From Chelativorans salis (GTDB lineage: Bacteria; Pseudomonadota; Alphaproteobacteria; Rhizobiales; Rhizobiaceae): 64,000 nt of DNA. The position numbers and the translations under genes are program-made. The number at the start of each line of letters is the position of its first letter. Position 1 is the stretch's first letter. A model generated the notes under the pieces. The model had not been told where the DNA came from, did no database searches, and worked only from the letters and a program-made list of their open reading frames with translations. This document shows positions 34,264 through 43,936 of the stretch, in pieces. The stretch covers positions 1,054,001 through 1,118,000 of the forward strand of contig NZ_JAOCZP010000001.1 in the NCBI RefSeq assembly GCF_025336525.1, written 5' to 3'.

Positions 34264-35199
34264 ATGCATAAGCCTGTTTCAGTTATCGACGATCACGCGA
34301 ACGTAGAAGAAACACTTCAAAGTATGGCTCGCGTACTCGGAACTGATAAAGTTCGCCGAGCTGTCTTTAATGCTGTTTATGGAAGGCATCGAAAGCCTGC
34401 GCATATAGGCAGGATTATGGAAATCGCAGGCATTGATGGCAATCAGAAGCAGCAAGTCCGAAACGCGCTTAGCGTGCTTAGTTCGAATAAGGTGATAGTA
34501 AAATCCCCGCCCGACTCCAAGCGGGACAGCAAACTAAATCACTATGAAAAGTCAGAATGGGTGAACGCGCGAAAGAAGAAAATTTTGGATCTTGCAGATA
34601 ACAAAGAGAAAAGAGAGACGCTTCCAACCAAGAGGAAGAGGAATTCGTCACCTGAGGCCGATATGGTAACCAAGATTACCTACGTAGGTGCTCGCATTAG
34701 GGTGTCAGAAATTACAATTGATGATATTGATTCATTCAAGAGCGTCAACCGGATCGAGCCAAGATCATCCTCCTTAAAAGGTATAAGTGAAGATGAATTT
34801 AAAAAGGGGATCCAGTCGATTATAGGGGAAGAAGCTATTTTCAAGGATTGGGGTGGAGAGAAAAGTGACCTTCTATCCACACGGGTTCGTTTGAATGGTA
34901 AGCGCATCGGAGCTGCCTTCGCATTTAAAGGCCCAGGGCAGGCCGGTGCTTTAACTCCTGCTCGGATGGGTAAGAATGGAGATCAGGCACTCAGGCTTTT
35001 TGAAGAAATAGCAAACCTGTATGTCATACAGCACTGGCGGGAAATAGCTCAGAGTGTACGCGTACTGATTCACAGTCTCGCCGTAACTCATTCAGTTATG
35101 AGAAACACAGAAATTCATTTTTGCCTTATTGACGGCCAGGATTCCCTACGCATAGTAGACGCCTACAGATCACACTTTGGATTTCCTGCTACGGCCTAG
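34264..35199 (+). CDS. Winged-helix protein with unknown, possibly nuclease-like C-terminal domain
   Basis: A 311-residue protein whose function I do not know. Residues 14-95 look like a winged helix (KVRRAVFNAVYGR..., VRNALSVLSSNKVIVKS). Residues 100-135 are highly basic. The C-terminal domain (about 145-308) has KDWGGEKSDLLSTRVRLNGK (194-213), AAFAFKGPG (217-225), TPARMGKNGDQ and a closing strand FCLIDGQDSLRIVDAY. An acidic residue before a beta hairpin and a Lys at its end (E199, D202, K222) recalls PD-(D/E)xK nucleases, but the acidic residue two before the Lys is Ala, so this is only a possibility. I have seen similar C-terminal blocks in unannotated proteins, from memory. It is the last and largest gene of the operon. 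Confidence 0.7.
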   Translation: MHKPVSVIDDHANVEETLQSMARVLGTDKVRRAVFNAVYGRHRKPAHIGRIMEIAGIDGNQKQQVRNALSVLSSNKVIVKSPPDSKRDSKLNHYEKSEWVNARKKKILDLADNKEKRETLPTKRKRNSSPEADMVTKITYVGARIRVSEITIDDIDSFKSVNRIEPRSSSLKGISEDEFKKGIQSIIGEEAIFKDWGGEKSDLLSTRVRLNGKRIGAAFAFKGPGQAGALTPARMGKNGDQALRLFEEIANLYVIQHWREIAQSVRVLIHSLAVTHSVMRNTEIHFCLIDGQDSLRIVDAYRSHFGFPATA

Positions 35200-35219
35200 C
35201 TGGAATCTGTAGGTTTTTT
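35162..35219 (+). terminator. Strong intrinsic terminator ending the HTH operon
   Basis: CCTACAGAT (35162-35170) pairs perfectly with ATCTGTAGG (35205-35213), followed by six T residues. Within the loop GCTA and TAGC can form an inner stem. The left arm lies inside the last codons of the 311-residue gene, so terminator and coding end were inherited together. It insulates the operon from the convergent lepA. Confidence 0.85.
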
Positions 35220-35362
35220 CTTCATGTGGCATCTTCCGTGCGATGCGTCGGCGGACAATGCTTGTGTTCGCCAAGAGAGGTATGACGGCAACTCTTCGGA
35301 CTTCGGAGCTTGCAATAGACTCACCGAACTGGTTTTCTCGACGCCTTCACGCCAAAAGCCCC

Positions 35363-37171
35363 TCAATCCCCCATCTTCAACGCCTGAATAAACGCCTCCT
35401 GCGGGATCTCCACCTTGCCGAACTGGCGCATGCGCTTCTTGCCTTCCTTCTGCTTCTCCAGAAGCTTGCGCTTTCGTGTCACGTCGCCGCCGTAGCACTT
35501 GGCCGTCACGTCCTTCCTCAGGGCCGAAATGGTCTCGCGGGCGATGATCCTGCCGCCGATGGCGGCCTGGATCGGGATCTTGAACATGTGCTGTGGAATG
35601 AGCTCCTTCAGCTTCTCGCACATGGTGCGGCCGCGCCGCTCCGCCTGGGAGCGGTGGACGAGCATGGATAGCGCGTCGACCGGCTCGTCATTGACGAGGA
35701 TCGACATCTTGACGAGGTCGCCCTCGCGGTAGTCGGTCAGGTGATAATCGAAGGAGGCGTAGCCACGGCTGATGGATTTCAGCCTGTCGTAGAAGTCGAA
35801 CACCACCTCGTTGAGCGGCAGGTCGTAGACCAGCATGGCGCGGGAGCCGGCGTAGGAGAGGTCGGCCTGGACGCCGCGGCGCTCCTGGCAGAGCTTGAGG
35901 ATGGCGCCCAGGTGCTCGTCGGGGGTGAGGATGGTGGCGCGGATCCACGGTTCTTCAATGGAGGTGATCTTCATCACGTCCGGCATGTCGGCGGGGTTGT
36001 GGAGCTCGATGGTCGTGCCGTCGATGAGGTTCATGCGGTAGACGACGCTGGGCGCGGTGGCGATGAGATCCAGGTCGAACTCGCGGGACAGGCGCTCCTG
36101 GATGATTTCGAGGTGGAGGAGGCCGAGGAAGCCGCAGCGGAAGCCGAAGCCGAGGGCGGCCGAGGTTTCCATCTCGTAGGAGAAGGAGGCGTCGTTGAGG
36201 CGCAGCCTGCCGACGGCGGCGCGCAGGCCCTCGAAATCGGCGGCGTCTACGGGGAAGAGGCCGCAGAAGACGACGGGCTGTGCGGGCTTGAAGCCGGGGA
36301 GCGCCTTTTCGGTGGGGCGCTTGTCCTCGGTGATGGTGTCGCCGACGCGGGTGTCGGCCACTTCCTTGATGGAAGCGGTGATGAAGCCGATCTCGCCGGG
36401 GCCGAGACCCTCGACCATGACCATCTTGGGCGTGATGGCGCCGACGCGGTCGATCTGGTACTTGGCGCCCGTGCCCATCATGCGCACGGTCTGGCCCTTC
36501 TTCATGACGCCGTCGATGATGCGTACGAGCACGATGACGCCGAGATAGGCGTCGTACCACGAGTCGACGAGGAGGGCCTTCAAGGGGGCTGTGGCGTCGC
36601 CTTCCTTCGGCGGCGGGAGGCGGGTGACGATGGCTTCGAGCACCTCGTCGACGCCGAGGCCGGTCTTGGCGGAGATCATCAGGGCGTCGGAGGCGTCGAG
36701 GCCGATGACGTCCTCTATCTGCTCCTTGATGCGCTCGGGCTCGGCGGCGGGAAGGTCCACCTTGTTGAGGACGGGGACGATCTCGTGGTCGTTGTCGAGC
36801 GCCTGGTAGACGTTGGCCAGCGTCTGGGCCTCGACGCCCTGGGAGGCGTCGACGACGAGGAGGGAGCCTTCGCAGGCGGCGAGCGAGCGGGAGACCTCGT
36901 AGGCGAAGTCGACGTGGCCGGGGGTGTCGATGAGGTTAAGAACGTAGTGCTGGCCGTCCTTCGCGTCGTATTCGAGGCGGACGGTGTTGGCCTTGATGGT
37001 GATGCCGCGCTCGCGCTCGATGTCCATGGCGTCGAGCACCTGCTCCTTCATCTCGCGCTCTTCGAGCGAGCCGGTCATCTGGATGAGCCGGTCGGCGAGC
37101 GTCGACTTGCCATGGTCGATGTGGGCGACGATGGAGAAGTTGCGGATACGGGAAATGGGCGTGTTCGTCAT
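35363..37171 (-). CDS. lepA: Elongation factor 4 (LepA)
   Basis: A 602-residue translational GTPase. G1 is AHIDHGKS, G3 DTPGH and G4 NKVD; domains II, III and V follow, and the LepA-specific C-terminal domain ends with the basic stretch [28 protein letters not shown]. It acts on stalled ribosomes. The start [21 protein letters not shown] is as in homologues; a longer reading to 37300 is not. Base composition is again the high-GC chromosome type, so the island ends between the terminator at 35219 and this gene. Confidence 0.97.
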   Translation of the reverse strand: MTNTPISRIRNFSIVAHIDHGKSTLADRLIQMTGSLEEREMKEQVLDAMDIERERGITIKANTVRLEYDAKDGQHYVLNLIDTPGHVDFAYEVSRSLAACEGSLLVVDASQGVEAQTLANVYQALDNDHEIVPVLNKVDLPAAEPERIKEQIEDVIGLDASDALMISAKTGLGVDEVLEAIVTRLPPPKEGDATAPLKALLVDSWYDAYLGVIVLVRIIDGVMKKGQTVRMMGTGAKYQIDRVGAITPKMVMVEGLGPGEIGFITASIKEVADTRVGDTITEDKRPTEKALPGFKPAQPVVFCGLFPVDAADFEGLRAAVGRLRLNDASFSYEMETSAALGFGFRCGFLGLLHLEIIQERLSREFDLDLIATAPSVVYRMNLIDGTTIELHNPADMPDVMKITSIEEPWIRATILTPDEHLGAILKLCQERRGVQADLSYAGSRAMLVYDLPLNEVVFDFYDRLKSISRGYASFDYHLTDYREGDLVKMSILVNDEPVDALSMLVHRSQAERRGRTMCEKLKELIPQHMFKIPIQAAIGGRIIARETISALRKDVTAKCYGGDVTRKRKLLEKQKEGKKRMRQFGKVEIPQEAFIQALKMGD

Positions 37172-37359
37172 GAAGGCGCGTATAGAGCATATGCGGCGGC
37201 GAAGGGAAGGTATGATTTGCACCCGCGGTGGCGGGTGAAAGGTGCAACCGCTCTCAACCCAGCATAGGCGCTTAACCGAAACTTCACGTAATGCGCACAT
37301 TTTCCGGCCGGCGGCCCGTGCCAGGGGGACGGCGTCGGGTCGCGCATTGGGGGTTATCG

Positions 37360-39795
37360 ATGCTCGATCTATTCGGCCTCAGTGCCGGCGGTGGCGTGCA
37401 GCTGAACTCGGCCGAGAGCCTCGTCTATATGGCGATGGCGGCGGGTGCGCTGGCGATATTGTGTCTGCTGGCGGTGGAGATCCGGCGCCTCAGGCGGCAT
37501 GGGCCGGCGGCCGAGGACGGCGATCCCTCGCAAACGATCGACAAGGCGGTGCGCGGCCTGCGCCTGCGCTATTTCATCGTGATGGGGACGCTGATCGTCC
37601 CGGCGGTGGCCTTCATCGTGTCGGCGCACTACGTCAATGCGCGGTTTTCCAACGCCACCGCGATGGCGGTGCTGGTGGCCGAAGCTTCCGAGACGGCGGA
37701 ACGGGCCTCGCGCACGGCCATCGCCATGGCCGGCGAGCGCGGCGACGACGTCGCGTGGGCGGAGAAGGCGCTCGAGGTGAGCGCCGACCAGATCGACCGC
37801 GTGATCGGCCGGATGACGGTGCTGTGGGGGGATCTCGACGGCAGGCTCAAGGCCAAGCTCATGGCGCCGACGCCATACGGCGACATGGAGCCGGTCGCGC
37901 TGCTGCGGCAATTCCACGACCAGCTTACCGCCGCCGCCTCGGGCGGGGCGGCGGAGCGCGCCTCGGCGGGCAAGCTTCTGGACGGGACGATCGGATACCT
38001 GGTGCAGCCGGCGCTGGGAGAGGTGGCTGAGAGGCTGCGCGCGTTCAACCGCCGGCTGGCCGACCAGGTGAAGGTGACCATCAATGCGATCGCGGTGGCG
38101 CTGGCGGCATTTGCCGCGGCGATCCTCGTTTTCATCTTCCTGCCGATGGACCGCTCCATCCGCCACGCACTGGCGCGGCTGAAGACGGCGATCGAGGGGG
38201 CGAAGGCGGCGGACAAGGCGAAATCGGAATTTTTGGCCAATATGAGCCATGAAATCAGGACGCCGATGAACGGCGTGCTCGGCATGGCGGAACTGATGGC
38301 GGCGACCGAGCTCGACGCGCGGCAGCGCACCTATAACGACGTGATCATGAAGTCGGGAGACCAGCTCCTGACCATCATCAACGACATCCTGGACTATTCC
38401 AAGATCGAGGCGGGCCACGCCAAGATCGAGGCAGCACCCTTCGATCTGGCCGAGGCGGTGGAGGATGTGGCCACGCTGGTGGCCGCGCGTGCCTCGGAGA
38501 AGAAGCTGGAGCTGATCGTGCGCATCGACCCCGAGCTGCCGGGCCGGGTGGTGGGGGATGTCGGACGCATCCGCCAGGTGCTGACCAATCTTGCCGGCAA
38601 CGCGGTGAAGTTCACCGAGCGGGGACATGTGCTGGTCGAAGTGTCACGCGAGGGCGGGGAAGTGCTGTTTTCGGTGAGCGATACGGGGATCGGCATTCCT
38701 CAGGACAAGATCGCCAGCATGTTCGAAAAATTCAGCCAGGCCGACACCTCCTCGACCCGGCGCCACGAGGGCACGGGACTGGGGCTTGCCATCGCCGCCA
38801 GGCTGGTGGAGCTGATGGGCGGGACGATCGGCGTGGAAAGCCGGATGGGGGAGGGTTCGAGATTTCATTTCCGCGTTGCCCTTCCAGCGTATGAGGGGCC
38901 GCGCGAAGAGGTGGAGCCGGAGACGGCGGCCGCCGAGGGCGGGCGCATCCTCATCGTCGATGATAACGGGATCAACCGGCGCATACTGACCGAGCAGACG
39001 CGCAACTGGGGCTTCGATTCCTGCGCGGTGGAGAGCGGTGAGATGGCGCTTGCCTTCCTGGCCGAGGCGGAGCGGATGGGAGCGGCGGTCGACCTCGTCA
39101 TCCTCGACTATCAGATGCCGGGGATGAACGGAGCGGAGATGCTGCAGCGGCTGCGGCGGACGGGAACGCGCACGGGCGTTATCCTGCTGACCTCGGTGGA
39201 CGACATGCTGGCGCTGCGCGAACTGAAGGCCGCAGGTGCACAGGCGATCCTGACGAAGCCCGCGCGTTCGGCCCTGTTGCGCGAGACGATATCTGAAGTG
39301 CTTGCCAAGGCGCGGCGAACGGCGCGGGCGGAACAGCCGGTGCCGGAGGTCGAGAGTGCAGTACCGGCGGTGCAGACAGAGGCCGTGCCGAGCGGGGAGA
39401 TCGATATTCTGGTGGCCGAGGACAACGAAGTGAACCAGCTCGTCCTGCGCCAGATCCTGGACGGCACGGGGCGGCGCTATGTGGTCGCGGAGGATGGGCG
39501 CGAGGCACTGGCGCTGTGGCGCAGCCGCCGTCCGGCGCTGATCCTCATGGACGTTTCCATGCCGGAGATGAACGGGCTCGAGGTGACGGAAGCGATCCGC
39601 CGGGCGGAAGCGGAACAAGGGTTGCAACGCACGCCTATCGTCGGGCTGACGGCACACGCGCTGGAGGGCGACCGGGAGCGCTGCCTGGAGGCGGGCATGG
39701 ACGACTATATGACGAAGCCGGTCTCGCCGGCGCGGCTGGAGGCCAAGGTGGACGAGTGGCTGCCGGCGACGGATGTGGCCTGGCGAGCGGGATAA
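37360..39795 (+). CDS. Hybrid sensor histidine kinase with two receiver domains
   Basis: An 811-residue membrane kinase. Predicted helices are at about 22-39, 72-90 and 241-262; the region between the last two (about 91-240) would be the sensory part. HisKA has [15 protein letters not shown] (His297), and the ATPase domain has [27 protein letters not shown] and GTGLGLAI. Two receiver domains start near residues 527 and 679, with phosphoacceptor Asp in VILDYQMPG and ILMDVSMPE and Lys in LTKPA and MTKPV. There is no Hpt domain, so phosphotransfer must go through another protein. The start at 37360 follows GGGGG; the upstream ATG at 37291 lacks a site. The signal it senses is unknown. Confidence 0.9.
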   Translation: MLDLFGLSAGGGVQLNSAESLVYMAMAAGALAILCLLAVEIRRLRRHGPAAEDGDPSQTIDKAVRGLRLRYFIVMGTLIVPAVAFIVSAHYVNARFSNATAMAVLVAEASETAERASRTAIAMAGERGDDVAWAEKALEVSADQIDRVIGRMTVLWGDLDGRLKAKLMAPTPYGDMEPVALLRQFHDQLTAAASGGAAERASAGKLLDGTIGYLVQPALGEVAERLRAFNRRLADQVKVTINAIAVALAAFAAAILVFIFLPMDRSIRHALARLKTAIEGAKAADKAKSEFLANMSHEIRTPMNGVLGMAELMAATELDARQRTYNDVIMKSGDQLLTIINDILDYSKIEAGHAKIEAAPFDLAEAVEDVATLVAARASEKKLELIVRIDPELPGRVVGDVGRIRQVLTNLAGNAVKFTERGHVLVEVSREGGEVLFSVSDTGIGIPQDKIASMFEKFSQADTSSTRRHEGTGLGLAIAARLVELMGGTIGVESRMGEGSRFHFRVALPAYEGPREEVEPETAAAEGGRILIVDDNGINRRILTEQTRNWGFDSCAVESGEMALAFLAEAERMGAAVDLVILDYQMPGMNGAEMLQRLRRTGTRTGVILLTSVDDMLALRELKAAGAQAILTKPARSALLRETISEVLAKARRTARAEQPVPEVESAVPAVQTEAVPSGEIDILVAEDNEVNQLVLRQILDGTGRRYVVAEDGREALALWRSRRPALILMDVSMPEMNGLEVTEAIRRAEAEQGLQRTPIVGLTAHALEGDRERCLEAGMDDYMTKPVSPARLEAKVDEWLPATDVAWRAG

Positions 39796-39864
39796 AGGCG
39801 CACCCTCCCCTGGGGCTTAGGGTTATTGCATACGGACGGAGTCTTCGTTTGGCTTCGCCCGCCC

Positions 39865-39895
39865 CCCACCCTCAACCCTCCCCTCCGGCCTTATG
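39865..39895. repeat. Left inverted-repeat half next to the orphan membrane gene
   Basis: A C-rich tract containing CACCCTCAACCCTCCCCT matches, in inverted orientation, the tract at 40557-40592. The pair brackets the gene at 39974. Similar tracts occur at 45908-46115, so this is part of a dispersed intergenic repeat family. Confidence 0.6.
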
Positions 39896-39973
39896 TAGCA
39901 AAAGCACCAAGTCTCAGTGGAGGCGCTGAGATGGTGACTCCACGAAGCATGCTGGCGCGGGCATTCTCCGGCT

Positions 39974-40603
39974 ATGACGGTGATCAAACGCTTTTGGGAC
40001 GCGCTCGCATTCGGCGGACTCTTGATAGGGCTGATCTACATCCCAGCCGATCTCTATGGTCTTCCGGATGCCTACCCCTGGCTTCGAACGGTCGCGACCA
40101 TGGTTGACCGTAGCGATCTCATTCTGGCCTTCGCTATCCTAGCGGTAGCGTACATCATCTGGATGGACGCTCGGCCCTTTCTTTCTCGGTTCAAAGAAAA
40201 CAGGACAAGGAAGCGCCTAAGCACGCTGGGGCAGGAGTGCATCAACCTGAGCCGCGAAATTCTCAGCGCGGATAAGCGGCAAAACAAATACGAGCACCAC
40301 CGTGCGCTCTTGCAGCCGATTTTTTGGGAGCTGCACAAATCCGGCATCAGGTTCCCAACATACGATGATTCTCTAACTGATGCGGCGAACGCTAACGCAG
40401 CCGCAAAGTTCTTGGCATCGACGGGACAGTTTCTAAAGAATGGTCGCCTCGAAGAGGCGCGGGAGTTCGCGCAAGAGCGGGCTATAGCCGAAGTTCGGAA
40501 GCGCCGATTGCCGAAAGGCACTGGAGAAGAAGGGCCGCACTCTCTCTTTCGTCCCCCTCCCCTTGAGGGGAGGGTTAGGGGTGGGGGTCAACAGGCCGTA
40601 TGA
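39974..40603 (+). CDS. Orphan two-helix membrane protein
   Basis: A 209-residue protein that I do not recognise. It has two probable membrane helices (about 9-29 and 48-66), then a basic and helical cytoplasmic part (KENRTRKRLSTLGQECINLSREILSADKRQ), possibly a coiled coil. Its body is clearly AT-richer than the genes around it. The last roughly 25 residues (PPPLEGRVRGGG...) are encoded by a common intergenic repeat, so the native stop may have been lost. The start has no good ribosome-binding site. Inverted repeat halves lie on both sides. Confidence 0.55.
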   Translation: MTVIKRFWDALAFGGLLIGLIYIPADLYGLPDAYPWLRTVATMVDRSDLILAFAILAVAYIIWMDARPFLSRFKENRTRKRLSTLGQECINLSREILSADKRQNKYEHHRALLQPIFWELHKSGIRFPTYDDSLTDAANANAAAKFLASTGQFLKNGRLEEAREFAQERAIAEVRKRRLPKGTGEEGPHSLFRPPPLEGRVRGGGQQAV

Positions 40604-40640
40604 AAACCATGGGCGATAGCCCTGCCCTGAGTGCCGGGCA
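40557..40640. repeat. Right inverted-repeat half with hairpin
   Basis: A G/C-rich hairpin (CCCTCCCC...GGGGAGGG) merges with a tract inverted relative to 39865-39895, then a GGGCGATAGCCC segment shared with the repeat at 45908-46115. It overlaps the end of the preceding gene's reading frame. Confidence 0.6.
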
Positions 40641-40674
40641 GGGGCCGCCCCTGCCCATTGCTGTCACGCCGGCC

Positions 40675-42099
40675 TTACTTGTCGTGCTGCCAGGCCGTGG
40701 GATCGATATCCAGATCCGGGAACTTCTCGGGCGCCAGCACCGGCCGCTCGATGCCGGCTTTCAACTGCGCGCGGAAATCGCGCAGGATGCGCAAGGCGAC
40801 GGGGAAGAGCATCATGATCGCCACAAGGTTCACCAGCGCCAGGATGCCCATCAACGGGTCCGAGAAGAAGAACACCGCGGTTGCCCCCGGCGCCGTCGCC
40901 CCGAGGAATACGATTCCCATGACCGCTATACGCAGCACGTGCACCGATATCGGGCTACCGGTCATCACGGCGATGGCGTTTTCGCCCAGATAATAGTTGT
41001 ACATGATCGAGCTGAAGGCGAAGAGCAGGAGCGCGAAGGTCAGGAAATACTGCGACCATTCCCCCATGTGCGAGACGAGCGACTGCTGTGTCAGCACCAC
41101 ACCGTCGATATCGCTAACTCCCGGCTGGTAGACGTCGCTGAGCAGGATGATGAATGCGGTGCACGAGCAGATGAGGATCGTGTCGATAAAGACCGAGAAG
41201 GACTGGGTGATGCCCTGGCTGATTGGGTGGCGCACATGCGCGGTCGCCGCCACGTTGGGTGCCGAGCCCAGCCCTGCCTCGTTCGAGAAGAGGCCGCGCC
41301 GCAGGCCCTGGGCGATCGCCGCCCCCATGCCGCCGCCGACGACCTCTTCGAACCCGAAAGCGTTGGTGATGATCGTCCACAAGACGCCGGGGATCGCGGT
41401 GATGTTGAGCACGATGATGATGAGGGCCATCGCGATGTAGCCGAGCGCCATGATCGGGACGATGACATCGGCCGCTTTAGCAATGCGCCGGATACCGCCA
41501 TAGACAATAAAGCCGGTAATCGCGGTGAGTAGTATTGCGGTCCAGATCCGGTCGATCCCGAGGCTATCCTGGGCTGCGCCGGCGAAGGTGTTGCCCTGGA
41601 AAGCGTTGAAACCCAACGCGAAAGCGGCGATCAGACAGATCGCGTAAAGCACGGCAAGCCAGCGGTACTCCTTGCCCAGCCCGAACAATATGTAGCTTGC
41701 CGGGCCGCCGCGATAAGTCCCGTCCCCTACCGAACGCTTGAAAAGCTGCGCCAGCGAGGATTCGACAAGGCTGGTGGCCATGCCCACGAGGGCAATCGCC
41801 CACATCCAAAACACAGCGCCGGGCCCGCCCAAAGTAATCGCTACCGCCACGCCGGCGATATTGCCTCCGCCAACGCGTCCCCCGACCGACACAAGCAGCG
41901 CAGCGCGGGCGCTGATCGCGTTGGGATCGGCGCTCTGGTTCTTCCCCGACAGAACCCGGAACATCCGTCCGAAATATTCAAACTGGACGAAGCCGGTCAT
42001 CAACGTGATGAACACGCCGAAGACCACCAGAATGGGAACAAGCGCCCAGCCCCACGTCAAACTGTCGATCAGACCGAAGAAGGCTCTGATAATGTCCAT
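40675..42099 (-). CDS. Sodium:alanine/glycine symporter (AGCS family)
   Basis: A 474-residue inner-membrane symporter of the AGCS family, importing alanine or glycine with sodium. Conserved motifs are GGRVGGGNIAGVAVAI near residue 73, GTYRGGPASYI near 130 and GLFSNEAGLGSAPNVAATA near 275. It has about ten or eleven predicted helices. The ATG follows AGGAGGG eight bases upstream. The upstream 230 bases to the next gene are partly AT-rich and may hold its promoter. Confidence 0.93.
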   Translation of the reverse strand: MDIIRAFFGLIDSLTWGWALVPILVVFGVFITLMTGFVQFEYFGRMFRVLSGKNQSADPNAISARAALLVSVGGRVGGGNIAGVAVAITLGGPGAVFWMWAIALVGMATSLVESSLAQLFKRSVGDGTYRGGPASYILFGLGKEYRWLAVLYAICLIAAFALGFNAFQGNTFAGAAQDSLGIDRIWTAILLTAITGFIVYGGIRRIAKAADVIVPIMALGYIAMALIIIVLNITAIPGVLWTIITNAFGFEEVVGGGMGAAIAQGLRRGLFSNEAGLGSAPNVAATAHVRHPISQGITQSFSVFIDTILICSCTAFIILLSDVYQPGVSDIDGVVLTQQSLVSHMGEWSQYFLTFALLLFAFSSIMYNYYLGENAIAVMTGSPISVHVLRIAVMGIVFLGATAPGATAVFFFSDPLMGILALVNLVAIMMLFPVALRILRDFRAQLKAGIERPVLAPEKFPDLDIDPTAWQHDK

Positions 42100-42329
42100 T
42101 CGTTAGTCCCTCCTATAATGCTGTAATGCTTCAATAAATTCAGTATCTCACTATTTCCCGCAGCGCACCAACGACGTTGCGGCGGTTGAGCCGGCCCCCG
42201 TCGGCGAAGCACGGGCCGCGCGCAGTGAACAGCGGTGGACGGAAAGGACAAACGCTTCCCAGGCGGCGGCCGAAGAAGGCATGGAAGGCGAACCGTGACG
42301 GTGAGAGCGTGCGTCGCGTGGTCCTCCGT

Positions 42330-43145
42330 TCAGCCGGCTTCCTCTCCGGCGTGAAGCCTGGCCTCGGCTTCCTTCTCGGCCCATTGCAGCGACTTGTAGT
42401 CGAAGCCGAAGACAAGCGTCGGCTTGACGATCTGGAAATAGGGCGAGAGGTCGAAATCGCGCGGCGTGAAGAGCGAATGGTGGCGGATTTGCAGGATTTC
42501 CTGCCTCGAATAGGTGGATTCGGCGGACGCCTGGCCCGGCACATGGGCGACCTTGGGCAGGATGGGATAGGCGACGGACTGGAACGCCTGGGCGATCAGC
42601 GAGGAGCAGATGGCGCGGGTGGGGTCGCCCGAGCCGAGCGCAATCAGCCGGCGGCGCCAGCGCACGGGAACCGGCGGCGTGGGCAGGAAATAGCGCATCA
42701 GATCGAGGATGTTGCGCATGTCGTATTTCAGGCCCAGCCGCTCCATCATGAAGGTGATGATGGCGTTGCGATCATCCGGTGTCAGCCCGCTGGGGCGGCA
42801 GATGCGGGTGTTGTAGGTCCGGTATTTGGACAAGGGCACGGCCACGCAGCCCTCACCCAGATTGACCTCGATGAGGCGCGGGCGCTCACCCCCGTCGGCA
42901 GGCTCCGGCAGGGCATCGCCGACGAAGAGCGCGGAATGACTCCAGGTGGACTGGGTGAGGTATTTGATTGCCGCGGAGACACGCCGGTCTCCCTCGACCA
43001 GCAGGATGTCGCCAGGCTGCAGGGTGCGGTGGAGGATTTCCGGGTCGGAGGGTGTGTAGGGCTGGTAGCCGGACGACTCCCGCTGCAGGCGCCTTGCCAG
43101 AAAATGCCCGAGACGGTCGAGGGCGCTGTTGGTGATGTCGCTCAT
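42330..43145 (-). CDS. YiiX/YebB-like permuted papain-fold protein
   Basis: A 271-residue protein of the permuted NlpC/P60 (YiiX-like) family. LQPGDILLVEGD starts the fold. WSHSALFVG contains the expected catalytic His (His70), LIEVN an acidic residue (Glu93), and RAICSSLIAQAF the Cys (Cys180). The order His then Cys marks the circularly permuted group. Members hydrolyse amide bonds, perhaps in lipids or peptides. No signal peptide is visible, so it is probably cytoplasmic. Its substrate is unknown. Confidence 0.8.
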   Translation of the reverse strand: MSDITNSALDRLGHFLARRLQRESSGYQPYTPSDPEILHRTLQPGDILLVEGDRRVSAAIKYLTQSTWSHSALFVGDALPEPADGGERPRLIEVNLGEGCVAVPLSKYRTYNTRICRPSGLTPDDRNAIITFMMERLGLKYDMRNILDLMRYFLPTPPVPVRWRRRLIALGSGDPTRAICSSLIAQAFQSVAYPILPKVAHVPGQASAESTYSRQEILQIRHHSLFTPRDFDLSPYFQIVKPTLVFGFDYKSLQWAEKEAEARLHAGEEAG

Positions 43146-43450
43146 GCGCTGGCCAGTCGCTGTGCCGTACTGCGGGAATCACGTTGCCGCCGCAGCTTTC
43201 CGCACCGTCGGCGGTCTGGCAAGCCCTGGGGGTGGATTCGATGGCTGGGGGTGGATGCGCCCCGTCGCGCCCTCCTCTGTCCTGCCGGACATCTCCCAAA
43301 AAGGGGGAGATCAGGCATCCATGTCTGCTTTCGCCAAACGGCAATACTGGAAAGTGAGGTGTCGACGTCTCTGCCAGCCAATCCCCCCCTTCGCGGGGGA
43401 GACGTCCGGCAGGACAGAGGGGCACGCGCCCAAGCGCCTGCCTCCCGACC
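43146..43450. other. Intergenic stretch filled by a repeat element
   Basis: About 305 bases without a gene. The central part is the inverted-repeat element at 43262-43432. The rest shows only short GC-rich sequence and the 5' side of the YiiX-like gene; no other feature was seen. Confidence 0.6.
43262..43432. repeat. Long inverted-repeat intergenic element (second family)
   Basis: CCTCTGTCCTGCCGGAC (43274-43290) is repeated exactly inverted at 43404-43420. The arms are flanked by further partial complementarity (CATCTCCC versus GGGGGAGACG). The interior includes an AAAGGGGGAGAT tract and a copy of CTGCCAGCCAATCCCC. The design is that of a common rhizobial intergenic palindrome. A related half-copy lies at 58578-58606. 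Confidence 0.8.
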
Positions 43451-43936
43451 CTAATCCTGATCTTCGGCGGAGCCGGCGTTGAGCTGGCCGTATTTGGCCT
43501 CGCCGATGGCTTCGAGAAGCTGAAGCTGGGTTTCGAGGAAATCGATGTGGCCTTCCTCATCAGCCAGAAGCTCCTCGAAGAGCTTCATGGAGATGTAGTC
43601 GCCCTGCTTGTTGCAGATCTCGCGCGACTCCTTGTAGGCCTTGCGGGCGTCGTATTCGCCGGCGAGGTCGGCCTCCAGAACTTCCTTGACGTTCTGGCCG
43701 ATGCGCAGAGGCGCTATCGTCTGCAGGTTGGGGTGGCCTTCGAGGAAGATGATGCGCTCGATCAATTTATCGGCGTGGTGCATTTCCTCGATGGATTCGG
43801 CGCGCTCCTTCTGGGCAAGCTTGGTGTAGCCCCAATCCTCCAGGAGGCGGTAATGAACCCAGTATTGGTTAACGGCGCCGAGTTCGAGGAACAGGGCCTC
43901 GTTAAGCCGCTCGATGACCTTTTTGTCGCCTTTCAC
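43451..43936 (-). CDS. bfr: Bacterioferritin
   Basis: A 161-residue haem-containing ferritin that stores iron as a 24-mer. Ferroxidase ligands are visible: Glu18, Glu51, His54, and the haem-binding Met52 in [10 protein letters not shown]. The GTG start at 43936 ([14 protein letters not shown]) has GGGAGC upstream and matches homologues; an upstream extension to 43975 is not family-like. It overlaps the end of bfd by 35 bases, so the two are co-expressed. Confidence 0.95.
   Translation of the reverse strand: MKGDKKVIERLNEALFLELGAVNQYWVHYRLLEDWGYTKLAQKERAESIEEMHHADKLIERIIFLEGHPNLQTIAPLRIGQNVKEVLEADLAGEYDARKAYKESREICNKQGDYISMKLFEELLADEEGHIDFLETQLQLLEAIGEAKYGQLNAGSAEDQD

Noticed and set aside
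32757-35337. Possible 8-bp direct repeat TGGTTTTC at both sides of the island
   Set aside because: An eight-base match is expected by chance over this distance and no longer target-site duplication could be seen.
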